A stretch of DNA of 64,000 bases from Nitrosomonas sp. Is35 (lineage in GTDB: Bacteria > Pseudomonadota > Gammaproteobacteria > Burkholderiales > Nitrosomonadaceae), in contig NZ_JAWJZH010000001.1 in assembly GCF_033063295.1 (NCBI RefSeq), positions 186,001 through 250,000 on the forward strand. Direction: 5' to 3'. Positions 27,387 through 36,047 of the stretch are shown here, piece by piece. A model generated the notes under the pieces. That model was not told where the DNA came from. It worked only from the letters and a program-made list of their open reading frames with translations, and made no database searches. The position numbers and the translations under genes are program-made. The number at the start of each line of letters is the position of its first letter. The first letter of the stretch is position 1.

Positions 27387-30300
27387 GTGTTCCCCACGCC
27401 CGTGGGGATGAACCGGCTGGATTGATTTTGTGTTGATTGTGGCACCCGTGTTCCCCACGCCCGTGGGGATGAACCGGAACACTGGTAGGCGCGAACCTAG
27501 CCTACGACGTGTTCCCCACGCCCGTGGGGATGAACCGTCAAACTGGGAGCGATACGCCAACAGACAGATGTGTTCCCCACGCCCGTGGGGATGAACCGCG
27601 AAAAAGCGTGATCCTTCGTTGCTAATTCAATGTGTTCCCCACGCCCGTGGGGATGAACCGCCGGGTTACGCGGTGCAGGTTGGACATTACGCGTGTTCCC
27701 CACGCCCGTGGGGATGAACCGTCCTTTTGGGCGAAAACAATAGGCCGACTGTTGTGTTCCCCACGCCCGTGGGGATGAACCGTATAATGCTTCTATTGAT
27801 TCAACAAAAACAAAGTGTTCCCCACGCCCGTGGGGATGAACCGTCTATTGCGGCTTGTGTATTGCCGACCATGTCGTGTTCCCCACGCCCGTGGGGATGA
27901 ACCGGAGCTAAACAAATGAACGAGAAAACTCTAAAGAGTGTTCCCCACGCCCGTGGGGATGAACCGAAATAATAACGGCGTTGCGCGGGAAGTGTGACGT
28001 GTTCCCCACGCCCGTGGGGATGAACCGAACGAGGACTTCATCGTTGTTCTTTCCCCAGTGTGTTCCCCACGCCCGTGGGGATGAACCGGCATTACTACGA
28101 CTTCTACTGCTCTTGTTCAAGTGTTCCCCACGCCCGTGGGGATGAACCGATATGTATTGGCGAGACACATCAGGAACGCCGGTGTTCCCCACGCCCGTGG
28201 GGATGAACCGGAAAGAAACAATGATCAAGTTTTTCATAAGAGGTGTTCCCCACGCCCGTGGGGATGAACCGGCAGGAATTACTTTTAGAAGTGAGCAATA
28301 AATGTGTTCCCCACGCCCGTGGGGATGAACCGACCTGTGGGCGGAGTTTCTAGCAACCCGGGTGGTGTTCCCCACGCCCGTGGGGATGAACCGTTCTATA
28401 CCTACCTTATTACCAGCGTATCGCCGTGTTCCCCACGCCCGTGGGGATGAACCGAATTTGCAGTGACCTCAAATGCCCATGGAAAAGTGTTCCCCACGCC
28501 CGTGGGGATGAACCGAAATTGAACAGTATAGAGAGAAGTCAAAGAAGGTGTTCCCCACGCCCGTGGGGATGAACCGGTAAAGTGTCAGCAATGTTTTTTA
28601 TTTTTTTAGTGTTCCCCACGCCCGTGGGGATGAACCGATTGGTTGCGATACCAGCACCAGGTAAATCAAGTGTTCCCCACGCCCGTGGGGATGAACCGTA
28701 AGAAAGAATCCCGGCTTTTCCAGCGACAAGGTGTTCCCCACGCCCGTGGGGATGAACCGCGTTAATGGTTTTAGTGAATTAAAAGTAGCGCGTGTTCCCC
28801 ACGCCCGTGGGGATGAACCGATCATGTTTTTGAAATGTTGCTTGATTATCATGTGTTCCCCACGCCCGTGGGGATGAACCGTCCGTAACCGATACTCTAT
28901 GAATTTCTTTGTGGTGTTCCCCACGCCCGTGGGGATGAACCGCGTTGGACGATATCCTGCTTTATGCGGATAACGTGTTCCCCACGCCCGTGGGGATGAA
29001 CCGATTTTGACCAATACCAGCTTGTTACCGATGGCGTGTTCCCCACGCCCGTGGGGATGAACCGCCGTGAAAATCTGTGAACTGGCTGCGGTCGAAGTGT
29101 TCCCCACGCCCGTGGGGATGAACCGATTGGTTGCGATACCAGCACCAGGTAAATCAACGTGTTCCCCACGCCCGTGGGGATGAACCGTCAGGCGGCACGT
29201 AGGAACTGATGCGGCCCATGTGTTCCCCACGCCCGTGGGGATGAACCGGTATACTAAATGGGGAAATGTTTTGCCCATTTGTGTTCCCCACGCCCGTGGG
29301 GATGAACCGAACGATTGAACTAATGCCGGAATGTGAATATTGTGTTCCCCACGCCCGTGGGGATGAACCGGCTATATCGTTATATGTGGCATTATCCGTT
29401 ATGTGTTCCCCACGCCCGTGGGGATGAACCGGATGAGTATTAACGCTTATAGAGAATTAAGAAGTGTTCCCCACGCCCGTGGGGATGAACCGGTTCCACC
29501 ATTTCTGTATGAGCCAGACAAAAAGTGTTCCCCACGCCCGTGGGGATGAACCGGTGCCCGCACTCAAGCTCTAATTCCATTAGAAGTGTTCCCCACGCCC
29601 GTGGGGATGAACCGCTGTATTCATAAGTTTCTGGCTGTATAAATGGGTGTTCCCCACGCCCGTGGGGATGAACCGCAACTAGCCTATGCGCCAGTAACTT
29701 CTTCCGTAGTGTTCCCCACGCCCGTGGGGATGAACCGGATTTTGAATCAAATCTGAATGGCTTTAGTGAGTGTTCCCCACGCCCGTGGGGATGAACCGAT
29801 ATAACCAATAATTAATTAATTAATTAATATGTGTTCCCCACGCCCGTGGGGATGAACCGGGAAACTCCACCAGATTGCCTGTGGCTTTGTAAGTGTTCCC
29901 CACGCCCGTGGGGATGAACCGACAACCGTAATGGATACGCTTAAAGCCGAAGAGTGTTCCCCACGCCCGTGGGGATGAACCGCCGCTCGAATCATGGAGC
30001 ACACGATTGAACTGGTGTTCCCCACGCCCGTGGGGATGAACCGGATTTTCATTTCTTGCAAATCCGCCTTGATAAGTGTTCCCCACGCCCGTGGGGATGA
30101 ACCGCCTGGGTGCGCCAGATACCGGCAGCCCTTCACGTGTTCCCCACGCCCGTGGGGATGAACCGAGCGACAATGTCATAAAACAGGCCAGCATTTTGTG
30201 TTCCCCACGCCCGTGGGGATGAACCGCTCCAGCACTTGCCCAAACAGCACCCTTCCTCGTGTTCCCCACGCCCGTGGGGATGAACCGAGTGGATACTGTT

Positions 30301-31630
30301 TGAGGGTATCACAGGGGCGGTGTTCCCCACGCCCGTGGGGATGAACCGTGAACCATGATCCGCGTCGAGATTAACGATAAGTGTTCCCCACGCCCGTGGG
30401 GATGAACCGCGATTTGTCTCCACTGGTGTTGCAATCGTTGAGTGTTCCCCACGCCCGTGGGGATGAACCGCCACGGCAAACCGTGGTGATTTCACCAAGC
30501 TTGTGTTCCCCACGCCCGTGGGGATGAACCGTAATAATTTTATCAACCTTAACGCCGTGATGGGTGTTCCCCACGCCCGTGGGGATGAACCGCTGCTTCG
30601 CATATCCAACCGATGCGCCAAGATGTGTTCCCCACGCCCGTGGGGATGAACCGGCGTAAACGATTCAATCAGCAAATTGACTTCGGTGTTCCCCACGCCC
30701 GTGGGGATGAACCGACCGATACCCTGACCGAATCCGGCCAAGCCAAGTGTTCCCCACGCCCGTGGGGATGAACCGTTGATTTTAGTGGTTCTTCTGGAAG
30801 TTATCCGGTGTTCCCCACGCCCGTGGGGATGAACCGTTACGCAAATACTGCGATGGACATATTAAACAGTGTTCCCCACGCCCGTGGGGATGAACCGATC
30901 GCAAGGGACAGGGACAGGGACAGGGACAGGGTGTTCCCCACGCCCGTGGGGATGAACCGAATTCATGCGGTTTAGTGCGATGCGAAGACTTGTGTTCCCC
31001 ACGCCCGTGGGGATGAACCGCAATTCTTGCCGGTATTGCTCAAATATTGGCAGTGTTCCCCACGCCCGTGGGGATGAACCGCATGAGAAAAGTAACTGAA
31101 CTTATAGCAATGGGTGTTCCCCACGCCCGTGGGGATGAACCGCGGGTTTCAGGTGGTTTTGATCCCCGCTTAAAGTGTTCCCCACGCCCGTGGGGATGAA
31201 CCGAATCGCATCAATCCAGGCGCGCGATTTATCTGGTGTTCCCCACGCCCGTGGGGATGAACCGAAAACCTGTTTGGTGTGCCTAGCGTTATTCCTGTGT
31301 TCCCCACGCCCGTGGGGATGAACCGATAGCCGAGAGATTTACGGAGCGACTTATAAGGTGTTCCCCACGCCCGTGGGGATGAACCTGCTGGCGGGTCTGC
31401 TGTCGTTCCGGTTGTAACGTGTTCCCCACGCCCGTGGGGATGAACCGTAAATCTCCCACGCGAGCATGTCAACGTGATTGTGTTCCCCACGCCCGTGGGG
31501 ATGAACCTGCTGGCGGGTCTGCTGTCGTTCCGGTTGTAACGTGTTCCCCACGCCCGTGGGGATGAACCGTAAATCTCCCACGCGAGCATGTCAACGTGAT
31601 TGTGTTCCCCACGCCCGTGGGGATGAACCG
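27387..31630 (+). CRISPR. Type I-E CRISPR array, 70 repeats
   Basis: Seventy copies of a 29-base repeat (starting GTGTTCCCCACGCCCGTGGG, ending GATGAACCG) with a hairpin-forming CCCCACG/CGTGGGG core, spaced by 32-base spacers; about five spacers are 33 bases. Repeats begin at 27387, 27448, 27509 and so on with a 61-base period; the last regular one starts at 31602. Repeats are almost invariant, except those at 31358 and 31480, which end in T. The spacer at 28638-28669 recurs at 29126-29157. The last four regular spacers are two spacers present twice. The array reads away from cas2 on the plus strand. Confidence 0.99.
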
Positions 31631-31662
31631 AATCATATCAATGTGGTGTTCCTGTCGAACGA

Positions 31663-31692
31663 GTATTCCTCACACCCGTGGGAAGGTAAATC
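31663..31692 (+). repeat. Degenerate terminal CRISPR repeat
   Basis: One period after the seventieth repeat, sequence GTATTCCTCACACCCGTGGG followed by a diverged tail resembles the array repeat with several changes and small insertions. A decayed last repeat marks the trailer end, the oldest part of the array, and confirms that the leader is on the cas2 side. With it the array has 71 repeats and 70 spacers. Confidence 0.8.
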
Positions 31693-31763
31693 GCAACCAA
31701 GTTCATGGTGTTTGAAGAAGCAGGTCAATGATCAATTTGGCAAGTCATGAATACTCCGGGTTG

Positions 31764-32147
31764 TTATCGCTCTTGCCGCGAACAGATCGCATAGTGAAAC
31801 ATGCCGCATATACCGAGAAAGGCTCGCTCAACGGAAATCATTTCCTCTTCGCTGAGTGTCGCCAAAGGCCCTTCTCCGAATCGGGAACGATCCAAGGTTC
31901 GCGGTTGATCGACAACGATCTGACAGTCCTTCAGCAGGCGGTGGCGAGCGGTAACGGTAATGCGCCATTGTTTGAAAGCGGGATAAACCTGTGTTGTCAG
32001 TGGCAAGATGATGACCATCGGTGCGCCGATCGCAGTCAGCGCATTGTCCTGAAAAACCAAAACCGGACGGATTTTGCCGATTTCCTGCCCGCGCGGCGGA
32101 TTCAGGTTGGCGGTCCAGATCTCGCCACGGCGGATTACTTCCACCAT
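31764..32147 (-). CDS. PemK/MazF-family toxin
   Basis: A 127-residue endoribonuclease toxin of the MazF/PemK fold. The N-terminal IRRGEIWTANLNPPRGQEIG and GKIRPVLVFQDN are the family hallmarks, followed by IILPLTTQVYP and the C-terminal LATLSEEEMISVERAFLGIC. The gene starts inside the end of the antitoxin gene (overlap 13 bases, 32135-32147). It lies about 70 bases beyond the decayed terminal repeat and reads toward the array. Complete; cleavage specificity unknown. Confidence 0.88.
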   Translation of the reverse strand: MVEVIRRGEIWTANLNPPRGQEIGKIRPVLVFQDNALTAIGAPMVIILPLTTQVYPAFKQWRITVTARHRLLKDCQIVVDQPRTLDRSRFGEGPLATLSEEEMISVERAFLGICGMFHYAICSRQER

Positions 32148-32452
32148 TTCCCGGGAGATTCCGTCTGCGATAGATCGCCGGATATACGGCCCTCAACATT
32201 CTCCAGCATTTCATTTTCAATCGGTAAAAATTCCTCGGCAATGGCTTGTGCTTCTTGCCGGATACTTTCGTTTGAGTACGCTGTGCGGGCTTCTTCCAGG
32301 AGTTGATCCATGAAACGTTTTTTCTCGATCTCCAATAAATACCAGTTCAATGCATCGCGAGCGATTTCGGAACGGGTTTTATTTTCGCGTTCCGCTTCTT
32401 CCGAAAGCCGCTGTTCAATCTGCCCGGTCAGCCGGATATTGAGTGTGGTCAT
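32135..32452 (-). CDS. Ribbon-helix-helix antitoxin of the PemK/MazF pair
   Basis: A 105-residue protein beginning TTLNIRLTGQIEQRLSEEAE, then ENKTRSEIARDALNWYLLEI, a typical ribbon-helix-helix DNA-binding domain. The acidic C-terminal half (AIAEEFLPIENEMLENVEG) is the likely toxin-binding region. Its stop overlaps the toxin start by 13 bases, so the two are translationally coupled. It is divergent from the cas1 relic that starts 50 bases away; that short gap should hold its promoter. Confidence 0.85.
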   Translation of the reverse strand: MTTLNIRLTGQIEQRLSEEAERENKTRSEIARDALNWYLLEIEKKRFMDQLLEEARTAYSNESIRQEAQAIAEEFLPIENEMLENVEGRISGDLSQTESPGKWWK

Positions 32453-32501
32453 GCTGTATTCCTCGGCATGTTATAAAGTGCTACACGAATTGTAATACAA
32501 A

Positions 32502-32863
32502 ATGTACCAAATCCTCAACACGCTTTACATTATGATGCCCAATCCCTACGCACATTTGGAAAACGATACCGTACGCATCGATGTAGAACGGCAAAAAAAC
32601 TTCAAGTGCCGTTGCATCATTTGGGCACGCTCGTTTGCTTTGGCAACATCATGATTTCTCCGGCGCTAATGCACCGCTGCGCCGACGATGGCATCGGTTT
32701 GGTGTTGCTCGATGGTAACGGGCGATTCAAGGCTTGGTTGGATGGCGCAGTCAGTCATAATATTCTGCTGCGACAAGCGCAACACAGCAAAGCGGCGGAG
32801 GAGTCGTTTGCATTGGCCATAGCTAAGCCATGATCGCCGGAAAATTGAGTAATTCCCGCCAGA
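32502..32863 (+). pseudogene. Remnant of a second, type I-C-like cas1
   Basis: Starting at ATG 32502 the frame reads MYQILNTLYIMMPNPYAHLE and NDTVRIDVERQKNFK. After a one-base deletion near 32600 it continues from 32606 as PLHHLGTLVCFGNIMISPAL, RCADDGIGLVLLDGNGRF and NILLRQAQHSKAAEES. Another frame change near 32825 gives IAGKLSNSRQ. This is the N-terminal third of a Cas1 unlike the I-E Cas1 at 26138 and similar to the I-C type. The catalytic C-terminal domain is missing: at 32863 the sequence runs straight into a CRISPR-like repeat. Confidence 0.8.
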
Positions 32864-32899
32864 TAGCGCCCGGCCCCAAAGCCGGGCGAGGATTGAAAC
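32864..32899 (+). repeat. Orphan CRISPR repeat, type I-C-like
   Basis: A 36-base segment with a perfect 7-base stem GCCCGGC/GCCGGGC (32868-32874, 32881-32887), loop CCCAAA, and the 3' end GGATTGAAAC, which is typical of I-C and related CRISPR repeats and unlike the 29-base I-E repeat here. It directly follows the cas1 remnant, suggesting that a deletion removed the rest of cas1, cas2, the leader and most of an array. No second repeat is visible nearby. Confidence 0.7.
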
Positions 32900-33313
32900 A
32901 TTACGCTTGCAGCATAGTTAAATTGCTTATTGTTAAGTCCGCTTTCTTCCACTGACCTATTCAGATAGCAGGTTCTAAGTGTTTATCAGTTCCTTGAATT
33001 GATCAAAGTGATTGATTGCGTTAGTATCGCTTTCATAGCGGTTCGTTTCGGACGTATAGTTCAGGGGCGCGCAAGCGTGCATTGGATCCCGCTGCCAGAT
33101 TTTCTCTTCTGATTCTTTAATCCTTAATTGCCATCAATTTAAGTGCGGCGGCACGATTGTATTTCATGATTATATTTCCAAAAGATTGTCGACCTCGGTA
33201 GTGCCTGGTCTCAAAAATAGAAGCAGAATTAAAGGGCTAATCGACCGCGGCCTGGAAGATCAGGCGGTTCGAATCGAAGGGGGTAATTTCTTCGCTCAAC
33301 TTGGTGTGTCAGA
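32900..33313. other. Gene-free stretch, decayed accessory DNA
   Basis: About 410 bases with no convincing reading frame, RNA gene or repeat. It follows the orphan repeat and leads to the decayed tRNA copy. No further CRISPR repeats with the GATTGAAAC end are seen. It may hold unrecognisable remains of the second CRISPR-Cas system. Confidence 0.4.
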
Positions 33314-33384
33314 TGGGAATCAGGGGTTTGAACACCGAGTCAACGGATTATGACTTCGCTGCTTACCACTGAGCTAATTTGCCA
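33314..33384 (-). pseudogene. Degenerate copy of the downstream tRNA (CAT)
   Basis: Aligns along its whole length to the intact tRNA at 33769-33844, with shared CAACGGATTATGA and CCACTGAGCTAATT segments but several substitutions and deletions, including in the T arm and D arm, so it cannot fold properly. Similarity continues past the tRNA 5' end (GAACGCAAGGGC-like sequence to about 33420), so the duplicated block exceeds the tRNA. It and the intact gene flank the TA-cas1 relic. Confidence 0.75.
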
Positions 33385-33465
33385 TGTGCTAGAACGCAAG
33401 GGCGGCGTTGATACGTTGAGCTTGAAGAGTCGCGTCCTGGCTTCGGCTCTTCGATCTACTAACAG

Positions 33466-33730
33466 GCCATTGACTTGATGTATGAGCAAGCGGAATTAAG
33501 CGTGAAGGAAAAACAGAGGGCTGCTGGTTAAACTGGCGGGAATCGGTCATGGACCGGAAGATGGTTCGGTAAATTATAAACGTTACATAGCTGAACTGAG
33601 GCGCTAGGGCATGGACGTATCTTTTCCACTGATACGCGTGACTTTGAAGCCTATCGCTGGAAAAATCATCATCCATTTGAGACTTATTATTGCCCGATGA
33701 CTGATGTTGCCGCCGCTTAAACCCATTGAA
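33466..33730 (+). pseudogene. Relic of the RHH-PIN TA pair and start of cas1
   Basis: A decayed second copy of the region around 25567-26160. It retains codons for AIDLMYEQAELSVKEK of the antitoxin, then GGNRSWTG-type remains out of frame. It jumps to the PIN C-terminus (LGHGRIFSTDTRDFEAYRWK), with roughly 320 bases of the toxin deleted. It ends with ATGACTGATGTTGCCGCCGC and TTAAACCCATTGAA, which match the PIN stop and the first codons of cas1. Stops and shifts break every frame. It shows that the TA-cas1 junction once existed twice here. Confidence 0.85.
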
Positions 33731-33768
33731 GCGCTGCTGATTTTTTGAAGCGGTGTGGAGCTTTGAGG

Positions 33769-33844
33769 TGGTGGCGAATCAGGGATTTGAACCCCGGACC
33801 AACGGATTATGATTCCGCTGCTCTAACCACTGAGCTAATTCGCC
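33769..33844 (-). tRNA. tRNA with anticodon CAT (Met, possibly Ile2)
   Basis: A 76-base cloverleaf on the minus strand. The acceptor stem is GGCGAAT/ATTCGCC, the D arm GCTC/GAGC, the anticodon stem GCGGA/TCCGT with loop ATCATAA (anticodon CAT), and the T arm contains GGTTCAAAT. The 3' CCA is encoded (33769-33771). Elongator tRNA-Met is the default; tRNA-Ile with a lysidine-modified CAT anticodon cannot be ruled out by eye. Its 3' end faces the relic region and CRISPR island, the usual side for integration at tRNA genes. Confidence 0.9.
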
Positions 33845-34071
33845 ATATGCTAAAACGCAAGGGCAGCATTGTGCCTTTGAGGGGTGGGCTTGTCAAGATC
33901 AAGAATGTGACTTGACAAGGGTTTATGCGTTCTTTCAGGGGGTTGGGTGATGTTGGCCGGTGGTTTAAAGCGAGTGGACGATGAGTCTGCGCAGTACAGG
34001 AAATGCACGCTTATCATGAAGTTGAAGTTTGTGTTACCCGTCCATAACAAAGCGGCTGTATAATCAATTCC

Positions 34072-35241
34072 ATGAAATTCGATATGATCGTAATCGGTGG
34101 CGGACTGGTAGGAGCAAGCCTGGTGGCTGCGCTGAAGGATAGCGGCTTGAAGATCGCGCTGATAGAGCCGCACGAAACACCGCCGTTGCCGCAGGATGAC
34201 AGCTGGGATAGCCGGGTGTATGCGATCAGTCCGGGCAGCGGGGCTTTTCTGCAGGAATTAGGTGTGTGGCAGTTGATGGAGGCCGAGCGCCTGGCGCCGG
34301 TTTATGAGATGGCGGTGTTTGGCGATGACAATGCCGCGCATGTTAACTTCAGCGCATACGAAATCGGTATACCGGAGCTGGCATTTATCGCTGAGAACCG
34401 CCAACTGCAAACGGCAGTTTGGGAAGTGCTCAAATCCTTGAATGAAAATCTGCACATTTTTTGTCCGGCGAAATGCACTGCGATTACCTGGCAGGAATCG
34501 CATGTCGAGGTGCAACTGGACGATGGCAGCCAGCTTGAAGCCGCTTTGGTGGTAGGTGCGGACGGTGTGAATTCGTGGGTGCGCAAGCAAGCGGAGATTG
34601 ACGTGTCGCGCCATGCATATAACCAGATCGGTGTGGTCGCCAACTTTAGCACGGAACGGTCGCATCGCCAGATTGCCCATCAATGGTTCCGGCGCGACGG
34701 TGTGCTGGCGTTGTTGCCGCTGCCCGATAAGCGGGTGTCGATGGTGTGGTCGACGACCGAGGATCACGCGGAATTTCTGCGTAATTTGCCCGAAGATGAG
34801 TTGTGCCGCCGTGTGGAAGAAGCTTCTTCGCATACGTTGGGTAAATTGCAGTTGATTACCCCACCCGTGGGTTTCCCGTTGAATTTTGTGCATGTGGATA
34901 AACTGATCAAACCGCGGCTAGTGCTGATCGGCGATGCAGCGCACGGTATTCATCCGCTGGCCGGGCAGGGCGTCAATCTGGGATTGCGCGATACCCGTGA
35001 GCTTGCGGCGATTCTCAGTGCGCGCGGGATGCGGACGGATTGCGGCGATTTTATGTTGCTGCGGCGTTACGAGCTGGCGCGCAAGGAAGATATTCTGGCG
35101 CTGGAACTGGTCACCGACGGCTTGCAGAAACTATTCAATAATTCCAATCCGACCTTGGCGCGCCTGCGCAATCTCGGGCTGGAGATCACCAACCACTTGC
35201 CGCTGATCAAGAATCGCTTGATGCAGCACGCATTGAATTAA
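34072..35241 (+). CDS. UbiH/UbiF/VisC-family FAD monooxygenase
   Basis: A 389-residue flavoprotein hydroxylase for ubiquinone ring hydroxylation. FAD motifs are in order: IVIGGGLVGASLVAAL (GxGxxG), the DG motif VVGADGVNSWVRKQ near 160, and LVLIGDAAHGIHPLAGQGVN followed by LGLRD (GD motif). Which ring position it hydroxylates (UbiH, UbiI or UbiF) cannot be decided by eye. It is 27 bases upstream of dsbC, perhaps co-transcribed. Complete and typical in length. Confidence 0.9.
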   Translation: MKFDMIVIGGGLVGASLVAALKDSGLKIALIEPHETPPLPQDDSWDSRVYAISPGSGAFLQELGVWQLMEAERLAPVYEMAVFGDDNAAHVNFSAYEIGIPELAFIAENRQLQTAVWEVLKSLNENLHIFCPAKCTAITWQESHVEVQLDDGSQLEAALVVGADGVNSWVRKQAEIDVSRHAYNQIGVVANFSTERSHRQIAHQWFRRDGVLALLPLPDKRVSMVWSTTEDHAEFLRNLPEDELCRRVEEASSHTLGKLQLITPPVGFPLNFVHVDKLIKPRLVLIGDAAHGIHPLAGQGVNLGLRDTRELAAILSARGMRTDCGDFMLLRRYELARKEDILALELVTDGLQKLFNNSNPTLARLRNLGLEITNHLPLIKNRLMQHALN

Positions 35242-35268
35242 ATTTTATTTTCTAACACTGGAGTCATT

Positions 35269-35991
35269 ATGGCCACGCGCTTAAAGCTTTTCATCTCAAT
35301 TCTGGTAATCAGTTTTTTCTCCGGATCCGCCTGGGCCGATGAAGAAGCATTAAGGAAGGCCATTCAACCGCATTTTGCCGGGAGCACTATCGATAGCTTG
35401 AAAAAAACACCTTACTTGGGTTTGTATGAAGTGGTTGTCGGCGATGAAGTGTTTTATACCGATGATAAAGCGGACTATTTCTTCTTCGGTCATGTGATCA
35501 ATCCCAAAACCCGGGTGAGCATGACGAACGAGCGCATCCAGGAAATCAAAGCGGCGCGGCGTGTGCCATTGGAATCACTGCCATTGCAGCATGCCATCAA
35601 AATCGTCAAAGGCGATGGCAAACGCAAAATGGCTGTTTTTACCGATCCCAACTGCCCGTATTGCAAACAATTGGAAAAAGAGTTGCTGAGCATCAACAAT
35701 GTCACGATCTATACATTGCTGTATCCGGTATTGAAAGGGTCGATGGAATTGTCGAAAAAGATCTGGTGTTCGAAGGATCAAATCAAAGCCTGGGATGACT
35801 TTATGCTGAAAGGCGTTGCGCCATCCAGTTCAGAGTGCGACACACCGCTGGATGCATTGGTGAAATCAGGCCATGAGAATAAAGTAACGGGTACACCGAC
35901 GTTGATTTTTGCCGATGGCTCGATTGTCGGCGGGATGATTCCCGCTGCGACCATCGAGGAAAAGCTGGAAAACGCGAGCAAAAGCAAATAA
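35269..35991 (+). CDS. dsbC: Periplasmic thiol:disulfide isomerase DsbC
   Basis: A 240-residue exported protein. The signal peptide ends FFSGSAWA before DEEALRKA. An N-terminal dimerisation domain (LYEVVVGDEVFYTDDKADYF) is followed by a thioredoxin fold with active site FTDPNCPYCKQLEKEL and cis-Pro loop GTPTLIF. The CPYC motif differs from the CGYC of E. coli DsbC. The protein should isomerise wrong disulfides in periplasmic proteins such as multiheme cytochromes. A strong terminator follows at 36011-36047. Confidence 0.92.
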   Translation: MATRLKLFISILVISFFSGSAWADEEALRKAIQPHFAGSTIDSLKKTPYLGLYEVVVGDEVFYTDDKADYFFFGHVINPKTRVSMTNERIQEIKAARRVPLESLPLQHAIKIVKGDGKRKMAVFTDPNCPYCKQLEKELLSINNVTIYTLLYPVLKGSMELSKKIWCSKDQIKAWDDFMLKGVAPSSSECDTPLDALVKSGHENKVTGTPTLIFADGSIVGGMIPAATIEEKLENASKSK

Positions 35992-36010
35992 ATTCCAAAC
36001 AAACGGTTTT

Positions 36011-36047
36011 AAAAAAGCTTGCCGGGGAAATCCGGCAAGCTTTTTTT
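36011..36047. terminator. Bidirectional intrinsic terminator between dsbC and mltA
   Basis: A perfect stem AAAAAAGCTTGCCGG (36011-36025) and its complement (36032-36046) around the loop GGAAAT, ending in seven T. The A run on the other side gives a T run on the minus strand, so it can end both convergent transcripts, dsbC and mltA. Confidence 0.9.

Noticed and set aside
29799..29830. ATTA-repeat sequence as a possible regulatory site
   Set aside because: It is a spacer of the array by position and length, so its simple sequence is not a separate site.
27354..31589. Several minus-strand reading frames over the array, with repeated SSPRAWGT and VHPHGRGEH patterns
   Set aside because: These are translations of the CRISPR repeat in different frames; the period equals the repeat unit and no gene is present.
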